Assembly (NCBI RefSeq): GCF_024323335.1
Contig: NC_066584.1
Span: 425,344,319-425,408,318 of the forward strand
Direction: 5' to 3'
Length of the DNA: 64,000 nt
Source: Lathyrus oleraceus
Taxonomy: Eukaryota; Streptophyta; Magnoliopsida; Fabales; Fabaceae
Shown here piece by piece: positions 38,301 to 48,525 of this stretch (within the stretch, counting starts at the first letter, position 1; the number at the start of each line of letters is the position of its first letter). Both the position numbers and the translations under genes were made by a program. A model generated the notes under the pieces. It did not search any database, had not been told where the DNA came from, and saw only the letters and a program-made list of their open reading frames with translations.

Positions 38301-38366
<66 letters not shown>
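37803..38366. repeat. 264-bp direct repeat with three long GA tracts
   Basis: ACTTGAGTGGTCCCATATAT begins at 37803 and again at 38067. Each copy holds a (GA)n tract (about 37874-37938 and 38140-38181) followed by a GTGGCAGAAATCAACCATAA segment. A third GA tract (38301-38366) replaces the start of what would be a third copy. Confidence 0.9.
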
Positions 38367-38368
<2 letters not shown>

Positions 38369-39128
38369 ATATCACAAAGTTTTTTACAAAAACAATTTAT
38401 ATTAAAATCAAAATTACATAAAAAATATCAAGAGACAAGTCATAGTTGTTGAATGCATGGATTTAACTTCTATTAGTGGTTTATGTAAATAAAACCATAT
38501 ATATTTACTAAGTACATTGTTTTCCTTTTTTACCAGAAATCCAAGTAATTCATAAACAAGTCATAGTTGTTGTTCTACCAAATCTAGACTAAAACAAAGT
38601 ATCTTCAATCTCCAGGTATACATTTTTTTTGTCACAATAACTCATATTATATTCAAGCGAGTCAAATGTTTTGAATGTATTTCTTTGATGATATGATATT
38701 CCGTCATGTATTTGTAATTTTTTAAATCTCAATAGCGCATTGATAAATGGATGTACGAAGAATTGATTTGAATCTTTATAAGGTAAAAAAAACTATATTA
38801 CACTACTTACTATTAATTTTACTATCTTTTTCTCTAAAAAAAATTCTAATTTGAGAATCTTACATTTTTTCTTTACTACGGAAAACAATTGCAGGGAAAA
38901 AGAAAATACTTCGAATAGAGATTTCATGTTCGACATTCCTCTTAAAGAACGTCATTGATTACATAGTGTCAATAGTATTTTGCATGCTTCGATATAATTT
39001 TGAATATCTTTATTTACCATTTTCAAAATGTAATAATATTATTTTTAATGCGACCTACAATAGAAACCTCATAAAAAGAAAAACTGACACTTATTTTTCT
39101 CTATTGTGCGCATTAAAAAAAGCGGACA

Positions 39129-39160
39129 GACGGACACGGGAGTGCCCGTCTGAACGCTAG
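39129..39160 (+). other. Helitron 3' terminus 2: hairpin and CTAG
   Basis: GACGGACAC, loop GGGA, GTGCCCGTC, then TGAACG and CTAG. The following bases TACTATATAAAGAGGATA look like another 5' end. Confidence 0.8.
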
Positions 39161-39580
39161 TACTATATAAAGAGGATAAGGGTTTTTCGAGTGGCCACTT
39201 TTTCTTTCAAAAATATTTTTTATTTTCATTTTTTAATAAATAATAAAATATAAATTAAAATTTGGGTAGTTAATAATTCTATAGATTATCAACTTCACCC
39301 TCAAACTTCCTTTACTTTAAAAGTTTAGCATAATAATAACTGCACTCTAACTGCCTAATAATAATTACACTTTCACTTTAAAAGTTTATTATATAAAAAG
39401 TTTAGCATAATAATAACTGCACCCTAACTGTCTAATAATAATTACACTTTCACTTTAAAAGTTTATTATATAAATAATTAAAATTAAAATAAAATTAATA
39501 AAAATATTATTTATATTTTTAATGTATGTGTTAATTAAAAATAACGGATAAACGAGCACGTGCTCGTTAGACGTTGATAC
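39161..39580 (+). mobile_element. Short degenerate Helitron-like copy 3
   Basis: Starts ACTATATAAAGAGGATA after the CTAG of copy 2. Ends near an 18-bp perfect palindrome AACGAGCACGTGCTCGTT (39551-39568) followed by AGACGTTGAT, which resembles a decayed 3' end. It holds a near-duplicate of a TTTAGCATAATAATAACTGCA segment. Confidence 0.5.
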
Positions 39581-40029
39581 CTATAAAAAAGAAATGTTGT
39601 AAAAATTAGTTTGAACATGTGTTCGAATTTTATTTTCGTTTTCTACATAGGTTTATTTTCTTCATTTAAGATGTAAAAACAATGTGTTAGTTTACTTATA
39701 AAATTGAAATTTTTACCCAAATAACTCAGTTTAAAAAAAAACCCAAAATAATCCAGTTTTAAAAAAAATCTCAAACTACCCCATTTTGAAGAGGAGGCGT
39801 CAGATGAATTGACAACTGCTCTTAAACTTAGAGAGGAGACTCCAATTGGATTGGCTAGTCCACCTTGTGTTGTCAATTCAATTGGCGCTTATGTATTAAG
39901 TTTTAAAGGAGACGTCAATTGGATTGACACCTCTGTGTGTTTCGTAATATTTTTTGAAAAACATTGTGCATGATAGATGAAGTCGAAATCGGACCAATTT
40001 ATATTAATATTAATACCCGTTTATACAAA

Positions 40030-40951
40030 AAAGACTAATGTCGATGACCGGGATCACCTAACCGACCTACGGTCCAACATCCTCTAGCTACCTGAACTCG
40101 TGGCCTTAACCCACGTTGATGATTCACCCCAAGTGTTTGAGTATCTGAGGACCCAGGAACATCACCACCAACTGCAGGAGATTGCCTGAGATAGTCAGAC
40201 AAATCAGCGTAGTCTTGTGTATGCATCGAAGGGGTGCCATCATAGCTGAGTTTATGACCCATGCTAGAGTAGTTGGGCTGTGTTTGAGTTGTTGGAGAGC
40301 GACCGGGATGATTGAAGGGAGACGTTGGTGTGAATGATGCGTCGAGGAAAGGTTGAAATGATTGTTGTGGTGTTTGGTAGACATATGGTTATTGAATGTT
40401 TTATTTTTGAGATGTTTGGGCTTCTTGGCTATGGTAGAAGGAGGGACGGTTGGTGTTAAATGATCGTTGCGTGTTTTGGCTAAGGCGGCTATGATAGGAT
40501 GATGTGTTTGGTGCATAACGATGTTGGATGTCTTAATGATGATCTAGTTGGTGGTGGTGGTACGGGGTATGCTCTTGGTATTGTGGTTGGGTGTTTGGCA
40601 TGTTAGGGTTGTAGGTTTGTGTGTTTGTGGATCGAAAATTTTGATGGATATGGGGTTGTGAGTAGCCGGTCTGACAATGTTGTTGGGGGTTAGATGTTGA
40701 GCCTTCTGGTGTGTAAGTTACCTGGCGTGGGCCGTATAGGTACATATCCTCGACGATGAACTCAAATTCAATCGATTTGTACCAAGCCATATAATTACGA
40801 CTTGGTTTTTCTTCAGTTGGCATCATAGCGTCAGTTAAGACATGGTATTGGCGGTGCTTCCATTTGCGATACTCAGATCTAGCGAAACCTTGCCATGTGT
40901 TAAAGTTCCATTGGTCGTTAACTTTGCGTAGATGTCATTCTCCTAGATTTG

Positions 40952-40995
<44 letters not shown>

Positions 40996-42264
40996 CTGGG
41001 ATGTGGGATGTGTTGAAGCATACCGAATTACAATTTAACACGACCACTATTGTGCATCTCCATAGTGGTGAATCTTATGATCGATGTACATGCAGTCCAA
41101 ACAGTTGCGTCTTATTCGTTGATTTCATGGTCATGATCCAAATTTAGATATAGATGCCAAATGAACTGAAATGTGAACATATATTAGATTATAAATTTGG
41201 TAGAAGAAATTAACAAATTATTACGAAATAATTAGGTTAATGGTCATACATCTGTTGGTCAAAGGTGATCCAAGAGATTGTGATACTGGGTAATACAGTG
41301 TCTAGGACATCTGTTATAACTCATACCACGTGCCGACCATCTGCACCATAAAAGTAAAAATATTATTTAGAGATAATAATCGGTAAATTAAGTAAATTAA
41401 ATCCATTTTTAAGAACTTACTTTTGTGCATACGAGAATGTGAATGGGTTGTTGTTGACGGGCGCTAGGGACCGTAGTCTGGATCAACCCCATGCTTGGAG
41501 CAAAACAACACATCCATAAAATGTAGATGTGTCTTTGTATGCATTTTTACATAAAGATCTATAAAGATAAGCCAAATAAGCGGACCCCCAACTCTATCTA
41601 CATGTCTTAGTAAAGGTAAATACATAACATGCATACTAGAACCACTACCTTCGGGAAATAAAAATAAACCAATTAAAAGCATAATGTAACACTTAGTTTT
41701 TATTATTGTAGCCTCTTCTGTAGAATTCTCATCTAACTGTAAGCTGTTATAATATGCCTTAAGGCGTGAAAGGAGTATACCTTGACCTCTAAAGTTATCA
41801 TCTAACAAATCAACATCCAAGAGGTCTATGCAAATTGAATTTGCATAGTTGGTTTTACCATTTACCGCATTACCTTCGATAGACAATCCCAATAACATGT
41901 AGACATCTTCTAACGTCACGGTACATTCACCGGTTGGAAACCAGAATGTGTGTGTCTCGGGATGCCATCTTTCACATAATGCAAGAATAAATTTATTATC
42001 CACCGACCAAGACACTATTTTGCTTATATGTCCAAAACCGGCAAGTTCGACATACAGTTGAATCATCGGGTCCATGTGTACAAATTCGTGGACCCGAGTT
42101 CGAAACCTAGAAACATCCTAAAAAAGAAACAACAAAATATGTTACTTTAAAAAAGAAACAACAAAAATTATTCTAGAAAAATAATACAGGAATTAAACAC
42201 TTACATAAGTTGTTATGTTTGCAACTGTGCCTCTGTGTGATTCACCAATAGTGAGGAGAGACAT
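40030..42264 (-). pseudogene. Plant mobile domain (PMD) gene of the MULE, broken
   Basis: Exon 1 is 42264-42205 (MSLLTIGESHRGTVANITTY), followed by a GTAAGT donor. Exon 2 starts at 42117 and runs into the frame 42075-41464. It has the PMD hallmarks AGFGHISKIVSW, LALCERWHPETHTFWF, GECTVTLEDVYMLLGL, GQGILLSRLKAYYN and LFLFPEGSG. It then shifts frame near VDRVGG. Later parts are readable at about 41060-40830 (FGMLQHIPHP, VNDQWNFNTWQGFARS) and 40826-40533 (YMAWYKSIEFEFI, then a His/Gln/Asn/Pro-rich tail). A stop lies before FGMLQHIP and another after a poly-proline run encoded by a 42-base homopolymer. PMD proteins are related to Arabidopsis MAIN/MAIL1, and this clade is transposon-associated. 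Not functional here. Confidence 0.75.
40953..40994. repeat. (G)42 homopolymer
   Basis: Forty-two consecutive G residues, on the coding strand of the PMD pseudogene a run of C that would read as 14 prolines. It could form a G-quadruplex. Length accuracy depends on sequencing. Confidence 0.9.
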
Positions 42265-42821
42265 CTTGTCGGAGTAAATATTTGAAACAATGGTTGTTGC
42301 AGATGAAAGAGTTGTTGTTGTAGAGGAAGAAGTGATTGTTGGTGAGGGAAAATTGTGAGACGTGCATGGCTATTTATAATGAGTGACATGCAAAGACATG
42401 CAAAAGTTTGAATGCATGGATAGTAGTGCTTGCATGCTAGCGCCAAGTGGTTTGGCTTACACATGCAAATATAACATGCTAGCGCCAATCAAACTGGTGC
42501 CTCATAGACTTGCATGCATGTACGATCTTCACCTATCCTAACGCCTGCATGGCTCTGCATGCTGAGTTACGAGGTCTGTAAGGAATAAATGCTAGCGCCA
42601 ATTGGACCGGCGCCCATGTAGAAGGAATATATGTTAGCGCCAATTGGACCGGCGCCCATGTACAAGGAATATATGTTAGCGCCAATTGGATTGACGTTGG
42701 GGCTTGCATGCTTGATACATCACTTGTCTATTTAAGTGTCTTACTATCTACATCCAACAATCAACACAAATTCATCTGCACCAAAAAAATATTACTTTTC
42801 ATTTGCATAAAAAATATTACA
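42265..42821. promoter_or_regulatory. Shared intergenic region of the divergent MULE genes
   Basis: A TATA box TATAAATAG points towards the PMD gene (minus strand, 42370-42378). A weaker CTATTTAAG at 42728-42736 points towards the transposase. Between them are three 42-bp repeats. The arrangement suggests a bidirectional promoter, which is inference. Confidence 0.55.
42589..42706. repeat. Three 42-bp repeats with TAGCGCCAATTGGACCGGCGCC
   Basis: TAGCGCCAATTGGA begins at 42593, 42635 and 42677. The first two copies continue CCGGCGCCCATGTA(G/C)AAGGAATATATGT, the third diverges to TTGACGTTGG. A related TAGCGCCAATCAAACTGGTG lies at 42480. Confidence 0.85.
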
Positions 42822-43756
42822 ATGTCATCTGCACCAAAATATACTATCAATGCTCACTGCAACAGTGAGACATATAAGTGTGATCTATATAGGTTTTGTT
42901 TTCGGAACACCGATATTATCCGACTTACGATCAAGAGTAATTCAGATTTCTTGCATTTGAAAAAACGAATTGAATCTTGCATAGGATTTGGTCTTGTGTC
43001 ACAAATCACGTATGAAAATCCAATTTTTTTCGAGAATAATCAATGCAAATTTTTCCCGCTAAAGGTACGGGACGATGAAGATGTTGAATATATGTTTGTT
43101 AGTCACGAACATTCTGGTTGCAACTCTATTGAGTTATATATTACTCTTCAATGAAGTATACCATCTCAACAATCTCAGATAACTAATCAAGTTGAATCTG
43201 ATGAATTTGATTTAGAAAACTCAAATGAAGCTGACCTAGAAGCAGAAGCAGAAGTCAACGTCGTTGATGAAGAAGAAGAAGATACTGAGACACCGGTCAA
43301 TCCTATGTTGAACATCAACATTGAAGATGACGATCATCCAACGCCATTACCTCCAAGTCATGTATATAATCCGCCCCAACATATGACAAACATGGATCTG
43401 CATGACGATGAAACATCCAATAGTGTTTTTTATAACCCGTATCCACGATCAGAGGGTGATTAAAAGTGGGAGACATGTTCCGCACTAAAGAAGAATGTGT
43501 GTGAGCTATCAAAAAAATTCACATGAATAACTCTGATGATTTCACCGTGAAACACACTAATTCGAGAAGGTATGTCATCGAATGTCGTAACATCCTTTGC
43601 AAGTTTTGGTTGGTTGCGTCTCACAAAAAGAGAAGTGACTCTTGGGAGATAGCTTCTATATACCCACCTCACAATTGCATTGTAACTAATGTTGAACAAG
43701 ATCACCGCAAATTAAGTGTTGCATTGATATGTCAAGACATTTTGCCGCTTGTTAAC
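42822..43756 (+). pseudogene. MuDR-type transposase, N-terminal part, truncated by LTR insertion
   Basis: Starts MSSAPKYTINAHC and gives a PB1-like N-terminal domain of the kind found in plant MULE transposases (residues 1-110), ending at a TGA at 43152-43154. Beyond it, an acidic linker (EAEAEVNVVDEEEEDTE), stops near 43461 and 43523, and then the MuDR DNA-binding domain (MNNSDDFTVKHTNSRRYVIECRNILCKFWL ... SDSWEIASIYPPHNC ... DILPLVN), which is broken off at 43756 where the LTR starts. The catalytic DDE domain is missing from the window. Confidence 0.75.
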
Positions 43757-45429
43757 TGATGCGGTGCTTTTCGCAAGTATACGAACGCATCAGAGTAATA
43801 TAAAAGATTGTCGAATCCACAGAGACCAAGTGTCAATCTATTGTTATCTATTGTTATGGTGTTTATCAAAGGCAATCAAAATAGGTGTTTTTAGAGTGTG
43901 CAATGAAAAGTAAAGTATTGAATAGAGTTTAATTAATAAAAACAGGGTTGAATGTAATTCACATAATCAATTAATAATCCAAGTACTTGCTAATAGAACT
44001 ACTTATGGGCAATGTTTCCTACTTTGAAAAGAACTAATTTAACGGGAACTATCGCTTTCGCGTATTCAGAACCGAGTTGTACTCCCTAATCAAACCCTCT
44101 TATTGTCACTTATAAAAAGGCGCGCATTGCGTTAGAGTAGTAAACATATTTTTAAGAAATATAGTATCTTGACTAAGTTGAAAAGTATTATAACCTGGAT
44201 TTCTTAACCAAAAGAGGTTCTTACGAACCAGACTCTAAACTTATAAACGCGTCCGAAAATAGTTTTAAAATCTCTTTTCTTCTTAAATTAAAAACTCCTA
44301 ATGAACTAAACAAAGCGCTTTCGCTGTTTTTGAAATAGTTAAAAACAATTAAGTTTAGATAGACGTTGGACGACTTTCGATCTTACCCAACAGAATTGAA
44401 GTGCGGGAAAACTTAAGTTGAAAGTTAAAATAGCCCTTAAGTGCTTCTACGAACAATTGTACGGATTATCGGTTCAATTACGATCCTTACATTCTAACCT
44501 TATAAATTTAGTTAGACATGGTAAAGTAAAAGTGCATTAATTTAAATAAAAGTAGTGCGAGTGCGAAAAGTAAATAAAAGTAGTGCGAGTGTGGGAAATA
44601 AATAAAAGTAAAGCGAGTGCGAGGAAATAAATAAAAGTAAAGTGAGTGAGAGGAAATAAATAATTTAAAGCGAGTGCGAGGAAATAAATAAAAGTAAAGC
44701 GAGTGCGGGAAAATAAATAAAAGTAAAGTGAGTGCGGGAAAATAAACAAGATAAAGACAAGTAATAAAAACCTGCTCCAATCGGAGGGTTGAGTAAATTG
44801 CAAAGCGGAAATGAAAATGACGGCAGGATTAACTTCCTTCCAAAGTGCTCCAAACTCGATTACAGACTCTATCACAGACTCGATTACACAATTGTGGTAA
44901 CACTCCAATGCGAAGCGATTATCACTTTAAAATACTGAATATATGCCTAAGTGAAACAAAGTTGCTCTGAGTTTGCCTCTGTTCTAAGTTTGGATGCTTG
45001 AAAAAGTGATTTCGAGTTTCTATTTATAAGCAAGTAAAAAGATGGAAATGACAAGGATGCCCTTCAACTTGAAAATGGGAGGGAAAACTTTTCCTCTTGT
45101 GGCGCCCGCCACAAGGCCATGGTGCCCGCCACAAGACCATTCTGAGGCGCCTTAGTGGAAGTAGTGGGGAACGTGGCAGTTGAGGGAAGTTGAACTTGGA
45201 CACGTTATGGCAGGGTCTATGGCGCCAGCCATGGGGGAAGCCACAAGTACAAAATGCTGAATTTTAGGGTTTTTGGCTCTTTTTCGCTCCTTTTCTCGAT
45301 CGGGGCTCCGATTAAAGTAAAAACCTGAAAACAAAGAAAAACATAGTAATAACACAACAAAATAGCAATAAAACAACTAGAATGCATGTGAAATCGGAGT
45401 CGAAAATACGGTAAATTTCAGTGTTATCA
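43757..45429 (-). repeat. 3' LTR of an Athila/Calypso-like element (1673 bp)
   Basis: Plus-strand ends TGATGCGGTG...GTTATCA give the terminal pair TGAT/ATCA. It is flanked on its right by a polypurine tract, so it is the 3' LTR of a minus-strand element. Its element-strand 3' part has CTGTGGATTCGACAATC, a common plant LTR segment. Contains a seven-copy 28-29-bp array. Confidence 0.8.
44540..44755. repeat. Seven-copy 28-29-bp tandem array in the LTR
   Basis: The core G(C/T)GAGTG recurs at 44557, 44585, 44613, 44642, 44670, 44699 and 44728, with GGAAATAAATAAAAGTAAA between cores. Confidence 0.95.
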
Positions 45430-45444
45430 AACCCTCCCACACTT
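45430..45444 (-). promoter_or_regulatory. Polypurine tract of the Athila-like element
   Basis: The minus strand reads AAGTGTGGGAGGGTT directly before the LTR start TGATAACAC. It is preceded by GAGGACAAGCAAAGG, a context typical of Athila/Calypso elements. Confidence 0.8.
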
Positions 45445-45664
45445 AAACCTTTGCTTGTCCTCAAGCAAAACATTAAAAAGCTCATAAAAGAAAAACTGGT
45501 GTAAACGAGTGCTTCAGGTAAAAATTCTAAGTTCAAGTCGGGATGCAGTGATAGGTACTAACTGAGTGAACTAAGGGTATCATGATAACACTAATCCACA
45601 AATACGAACATAAACTTCATTCCTATATTAACCAACACATATCATCCCACAATACCTAGGCATG
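45445..45664 (-). other. Athila-like 3' noncoding region, left part
   Basis: Noncoding sequence between the polypurine tract and the solo LTR insertion site. No coding potential was recognised. The last five bases (GCATG, 45660-45664) are the target duplication of the solo LTR. Confidence 0.5.
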
Positions 45665-47153
45665 TGTTAGATACCCAAAAGTGCTAATTTGAGCTATCAA
45701 ATATGGGTATCTTTCACTCCATTTCCTTGCTAAAATGTTCAAAACCACCCTTGTTTTAGATGAAATGCAATTCAATGATAAACGATCTTGGTACCTTTGA
45801 TTTGTGTGTTATTGTGCAGGAAGTAGGCATGAAATAATAGAAAGTGAAGACACAAGAAATTTGGCAAAGGGATCAAATCAAACAAGCATTCATCAGCTTG
45901 CTCGCTAGGCGAGGGCTGTGGCGAAGCACTCGCTAGGCGAGCGTCCAGCGAGAGTCCAGCGAAATGCTCCAGTAATTTACAGTGGCAAACATGACCAAAC
46001 TCACTAGGCGAGCTGCTAGCGAGGTGGGTAGCGAACACTTCCAGACTTGGTGAAAAGCGCAGCCAGCACTCACTCGCTAGGCGAGGCTCTAGCGAGTTCC
46101 CAGCGAGCATTCCAGTAGCAAAACCTCTCAACCTCGCTGGGGCGAAGGTTGAAGCGTGTCCTTCGCTAGGCGAACATGACAGTCTGGGAAAGGCTGTTTC
46201 TCTGGGCGCAGATGCCTCAGGTGCCTTATTTTGGGGCACGCTAGGCGAAGCAGTCTGCTCGCCTAGCGAGCATGACAGCCCAGAAACAGCACTATAAGTA
46301 GCAAGTGCCACTTTTGAGAGCCATACTTCATCTTTCCATACTTTTGTACTTTTTCTAGATATTTTCCCGCTGTTGCTCTAGAGATCTTTTTGACCTAGAT
46401 TTCATTTCTCTTCATCTCTTAACCATATTTTACAAAAAGAAGGTGGATTCCCATCCAATCTTGATTATTCGACTTGGATGTTGATCAACCTTCTTCCGAA
46501 ACTTGCCGGCCAAGCTACCATGAAAATGAGTAGCTAAGTCCTCCATTTGTCAAGGTTAGATGTAGATGATCATTAGCTTTGTGTGTAAATGTAAGGATCT
46601 TCATTTGTAAACTCTTTAATGGTGAATATATGATGAAAACTTTGTTCTTATTCAAAACTCTTTGTGTTGGTTTATGATCGAGAGATGTTTACCAACTCTT
46701 AACCTAGGTTTTCATCCAATCTTGTTTGTTAGCTAGAGATAGTAATGAATGATTTTGTTCACCATAAGGTTGAACCAAAAAGTTGTCATTTTGATAGATT
46801 GTGTTAGAGATAAACAATGGATCAAAATGGGAAAACTCACAATGTGTGTTCGAGAGAAACACATTGGGAGGACTTTGTGAAATAATTTATCATCTAAAGG
46901 AGTTTATAAGATTGTTGACCGAACAAATACATGCAAAGTGATCGTTGAACCCTAACTTTGACAATATTTCTCAAATATTCAAACCATAACTTTTACCGCA
47001 TTTTATTACATTTTTATGCAAGATAACGTGACAACAACCAAAACCCTATTGTTACCTAAAGCTAGAATTAATACAACCATCGAACGGCGGTGATATCTTA
47101 CAATCCCTGTGGATACGATAACAAAAACCCGACACTTAAAATTACATCTAACA
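45665..47153 (+). mobile_element. Solo LTR (1489 bp) with perfect 5-bp target duplication
   Basis: Ends TGTTAGAT...ATCTAACA are perfect 8-bp inverted repeats, flanked by GCATG at 45660-45664 and 47154-47158. There is no internal sequence, so it is the product of LTR-LTR recombination. The segment TACAATCCCTGTGGATACGA near the right end indicates plus orientation. The parent family was not identified. Confidence 0.92.
45895..46285. repeat. Dispersed CTCGCTAGGCGAG motif copies in solo LTR
   Basis: Near-palindromic CTCGCTAGGCGAG and variants (CACTAGGCGAGC, TTCGCTAGGCGAA, ACGCTAGGCGAAG, GCTCGCCTAGCGAGC), with extra CAGCGAG/TAGCGAG half sites, recur through about 390 bp without a fixed period. 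Confidence 0.85.
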
Positions 47154-47158
47154 GCATG

Positions 47159-48071
47159 CCTCTTCATCTCTTTTTGTGTCCTTTTCATTCAGGCGCAATC
47201 ACATTAAGCCCGTTATCCGTACATGCTTCATAGTAGAGTGGCCTGTTAGTGATTATGATTTGAGAATGAGGTTTCTGGCACATAAATATGTGTAAACCCT
47301 TTTATTGGACCCAACTGTAGTTGTGGGGGATCGGATCGTAATCCGCCCCACCGAGTTCAGTGCCAGATACCTCTGAACCAACTAACAGTGGGTACATTTT
47401 TATTTTCCCTTTTTTTTCTTTTTCTTTTTGTAGCAAATTTTTACAATTCTTTGGTTTAAATGACTTTGTGAGGGTCACCTATACCGGAGTTGCCTTTTTG
47501 CTTTCTTTTATTGTTTTGTTTTGCTGGATCATTCACTTATTTGCATCGGTCCCCTACATAGAGGATGCATAGGCCGGAGCTTACTGCTGAGATAAACTAC
47601 TGAGGACTTATACGAAAATGATGATTAAGGCCATGGTATATGGGGTTTCGGGAATGATTCCTATATTTACGAAGCTTATGGTGCTAATACAGATACTGAT
47701 GTTTCGCAAAGTTCTCCCAAGTCACCGCATCCTTACTCGAAACGTGTCTTTAAAACCTGAGAACTTTCGGAATAACACTGTTTTCTTTTGCAAAAAAAAA
47801 TCGGTGGGGCTAAAGGTATGGGGAGATTAGATTGTACTAAAGATATACTATATTTGGTGACTCGTCAGACTCATGCATTATACTAAAAAAAACAAAATAA
47901 ATAACTAAAAGGAAATAAAAATAAACAAGCTATCTAAAAACAGCAAAGAAAAGCGATAAAGGAAAGACGAGAAAGGCAATAAAGAAAAGACGATAGAGTC
48001 TCCTCCCACATTTAAATCGAACATTGTCCTAAATGTTTCGAAATAAGATAAGGGAAGAGTTACCTGACAAC
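47159..48071 (-). other. Athila-like 3' noncoding region, right part
   Basis: No gene was recognised in this stretch. On the minus strand at about 48000-48035 it holds GGACAATGTTCGATTTAAATGTGGGAGG, a second polypurine-like motif typical of the region after the Athila/Calypso last ORF. Otherwise T-rich and without arrays. Confidence 0.5.
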
Positions 48072-48525
48072 CTATTGCTGACCACTGGTGCCCTTGCCAT
48101 CCTGAGGTGGACGACGGGATCTGGTACGACGCCGGTCTCTCTGATCCATCCTCGCCTGTAGGGCATCCTGAGCGGTCCTCACCTCTCGAAGGTTATCCAA
48201 AATGGAACCCTGAGTGTTTTCTATGAGTGTAATATGCTGACGGTGGTGGTGTTGCTGACGGGCTTGTGTATCTGTGATCGTTTCCAGAGACTGTAGAACA
48301 GTGTCGTAGGACCTGTCTGTCCTCCGCTGCGATTCTTGCATGAAGCTCATGTTATTCGCCAGTTGTTGTTGGATGATAGAGAGTAGGTCGTCACGCCTTT
48401 TCTCTCTAGCCATGTGGTCATGCCACATCTCCTCCGTAATATAAAAGCCAGGAGTGGTACCTGCAGAAGAAGAAGATGGTGCAGTGTGTGGTGGTGAAGG
48501 ATGATGGGGGACACATAGGGTACGG
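48072..48525 (-). pseudogene. C-terminal fragment of the Athila/Calypso env-position ORF
   Basis: About 150 codons open from the Ogre insertion point to a stop at 48072. The sequence is Gln/Arg/His-rich with likely helical content (YITEEMWHDHM, DLLSIIQQQLANNMSF, YDTVLQSLETI, RQQHHHRQH). It resembles the tail of the ORF found after pol in Calypso-like legume elements. The Met-Arg-His at its apparent start derives from the inserted Ogre LTR, not from the gene. No fusion or membrane function can be claimed from this piece. Confidence 0.55.

Larger units (their letters stand above)
36056..39160 (+). mobile_element. Non-autonomous Helitron copy 2
   Basis: Starts TCTATAACTATATATAAAGG directly after the CTAG of copy 1 and ends in the hairpin plus CTAG at 39157-39160. 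Contains a duplicated 264-bp segment with three GA tracts. The 3' 490 bp matches copy 1. No coding region recognised. Confidence 0.65.
39581..43756. mobile_element. Mutator-like element (MULE) with PMD gene, truncated
   Basis: Two divergent, broken genes: a PMD gene on the minus strand and a MuDR-type transposase on the plus strand, with 558 bp between their start codons. The transposase is cut at 43757 by a retrotransposon LTR. Terminal inverted repeats were not identified, so the outer ends are uncertain. Confidence 0.6.
43757..48525 (-). mobile_element. 3' portion of an Athila/Calypso-like Ty3/gypsy element
   Basis: From right to left: C-terminal part of an env-position ORF (48525-48072), a long noncoding 3' region, a polypurine tract and a 3' LTR. 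Interrupted by a solo LTR (45665-47153) and cut at 48526 by the Ogre element. gag and pol are not in the window. Confidence 0.65.

Noticed and set aside
44508..44908. Overlapping open frames with Phe/Leu/Tyr repeats resembling a membrane protein
   Set aside because: They translate the 28-29-bp LTR array in three frames. The hydrophobicity is a by-product of the A/T-rich repeat.
45772..46311. 179-codon minus-strand open frame
   Set aside because: It lies wholly inside the solo LTR and follows the CTCGCTAGGCGAG motif copies. No conserved domain.
47360..47572. Small 70-codon membrane-like protein
   Set aside because: It lies in the T-rich 3' noncoding region of the Athila-like element. The hydrophobic stretch comes from poly-T, and there is no support for a gene.
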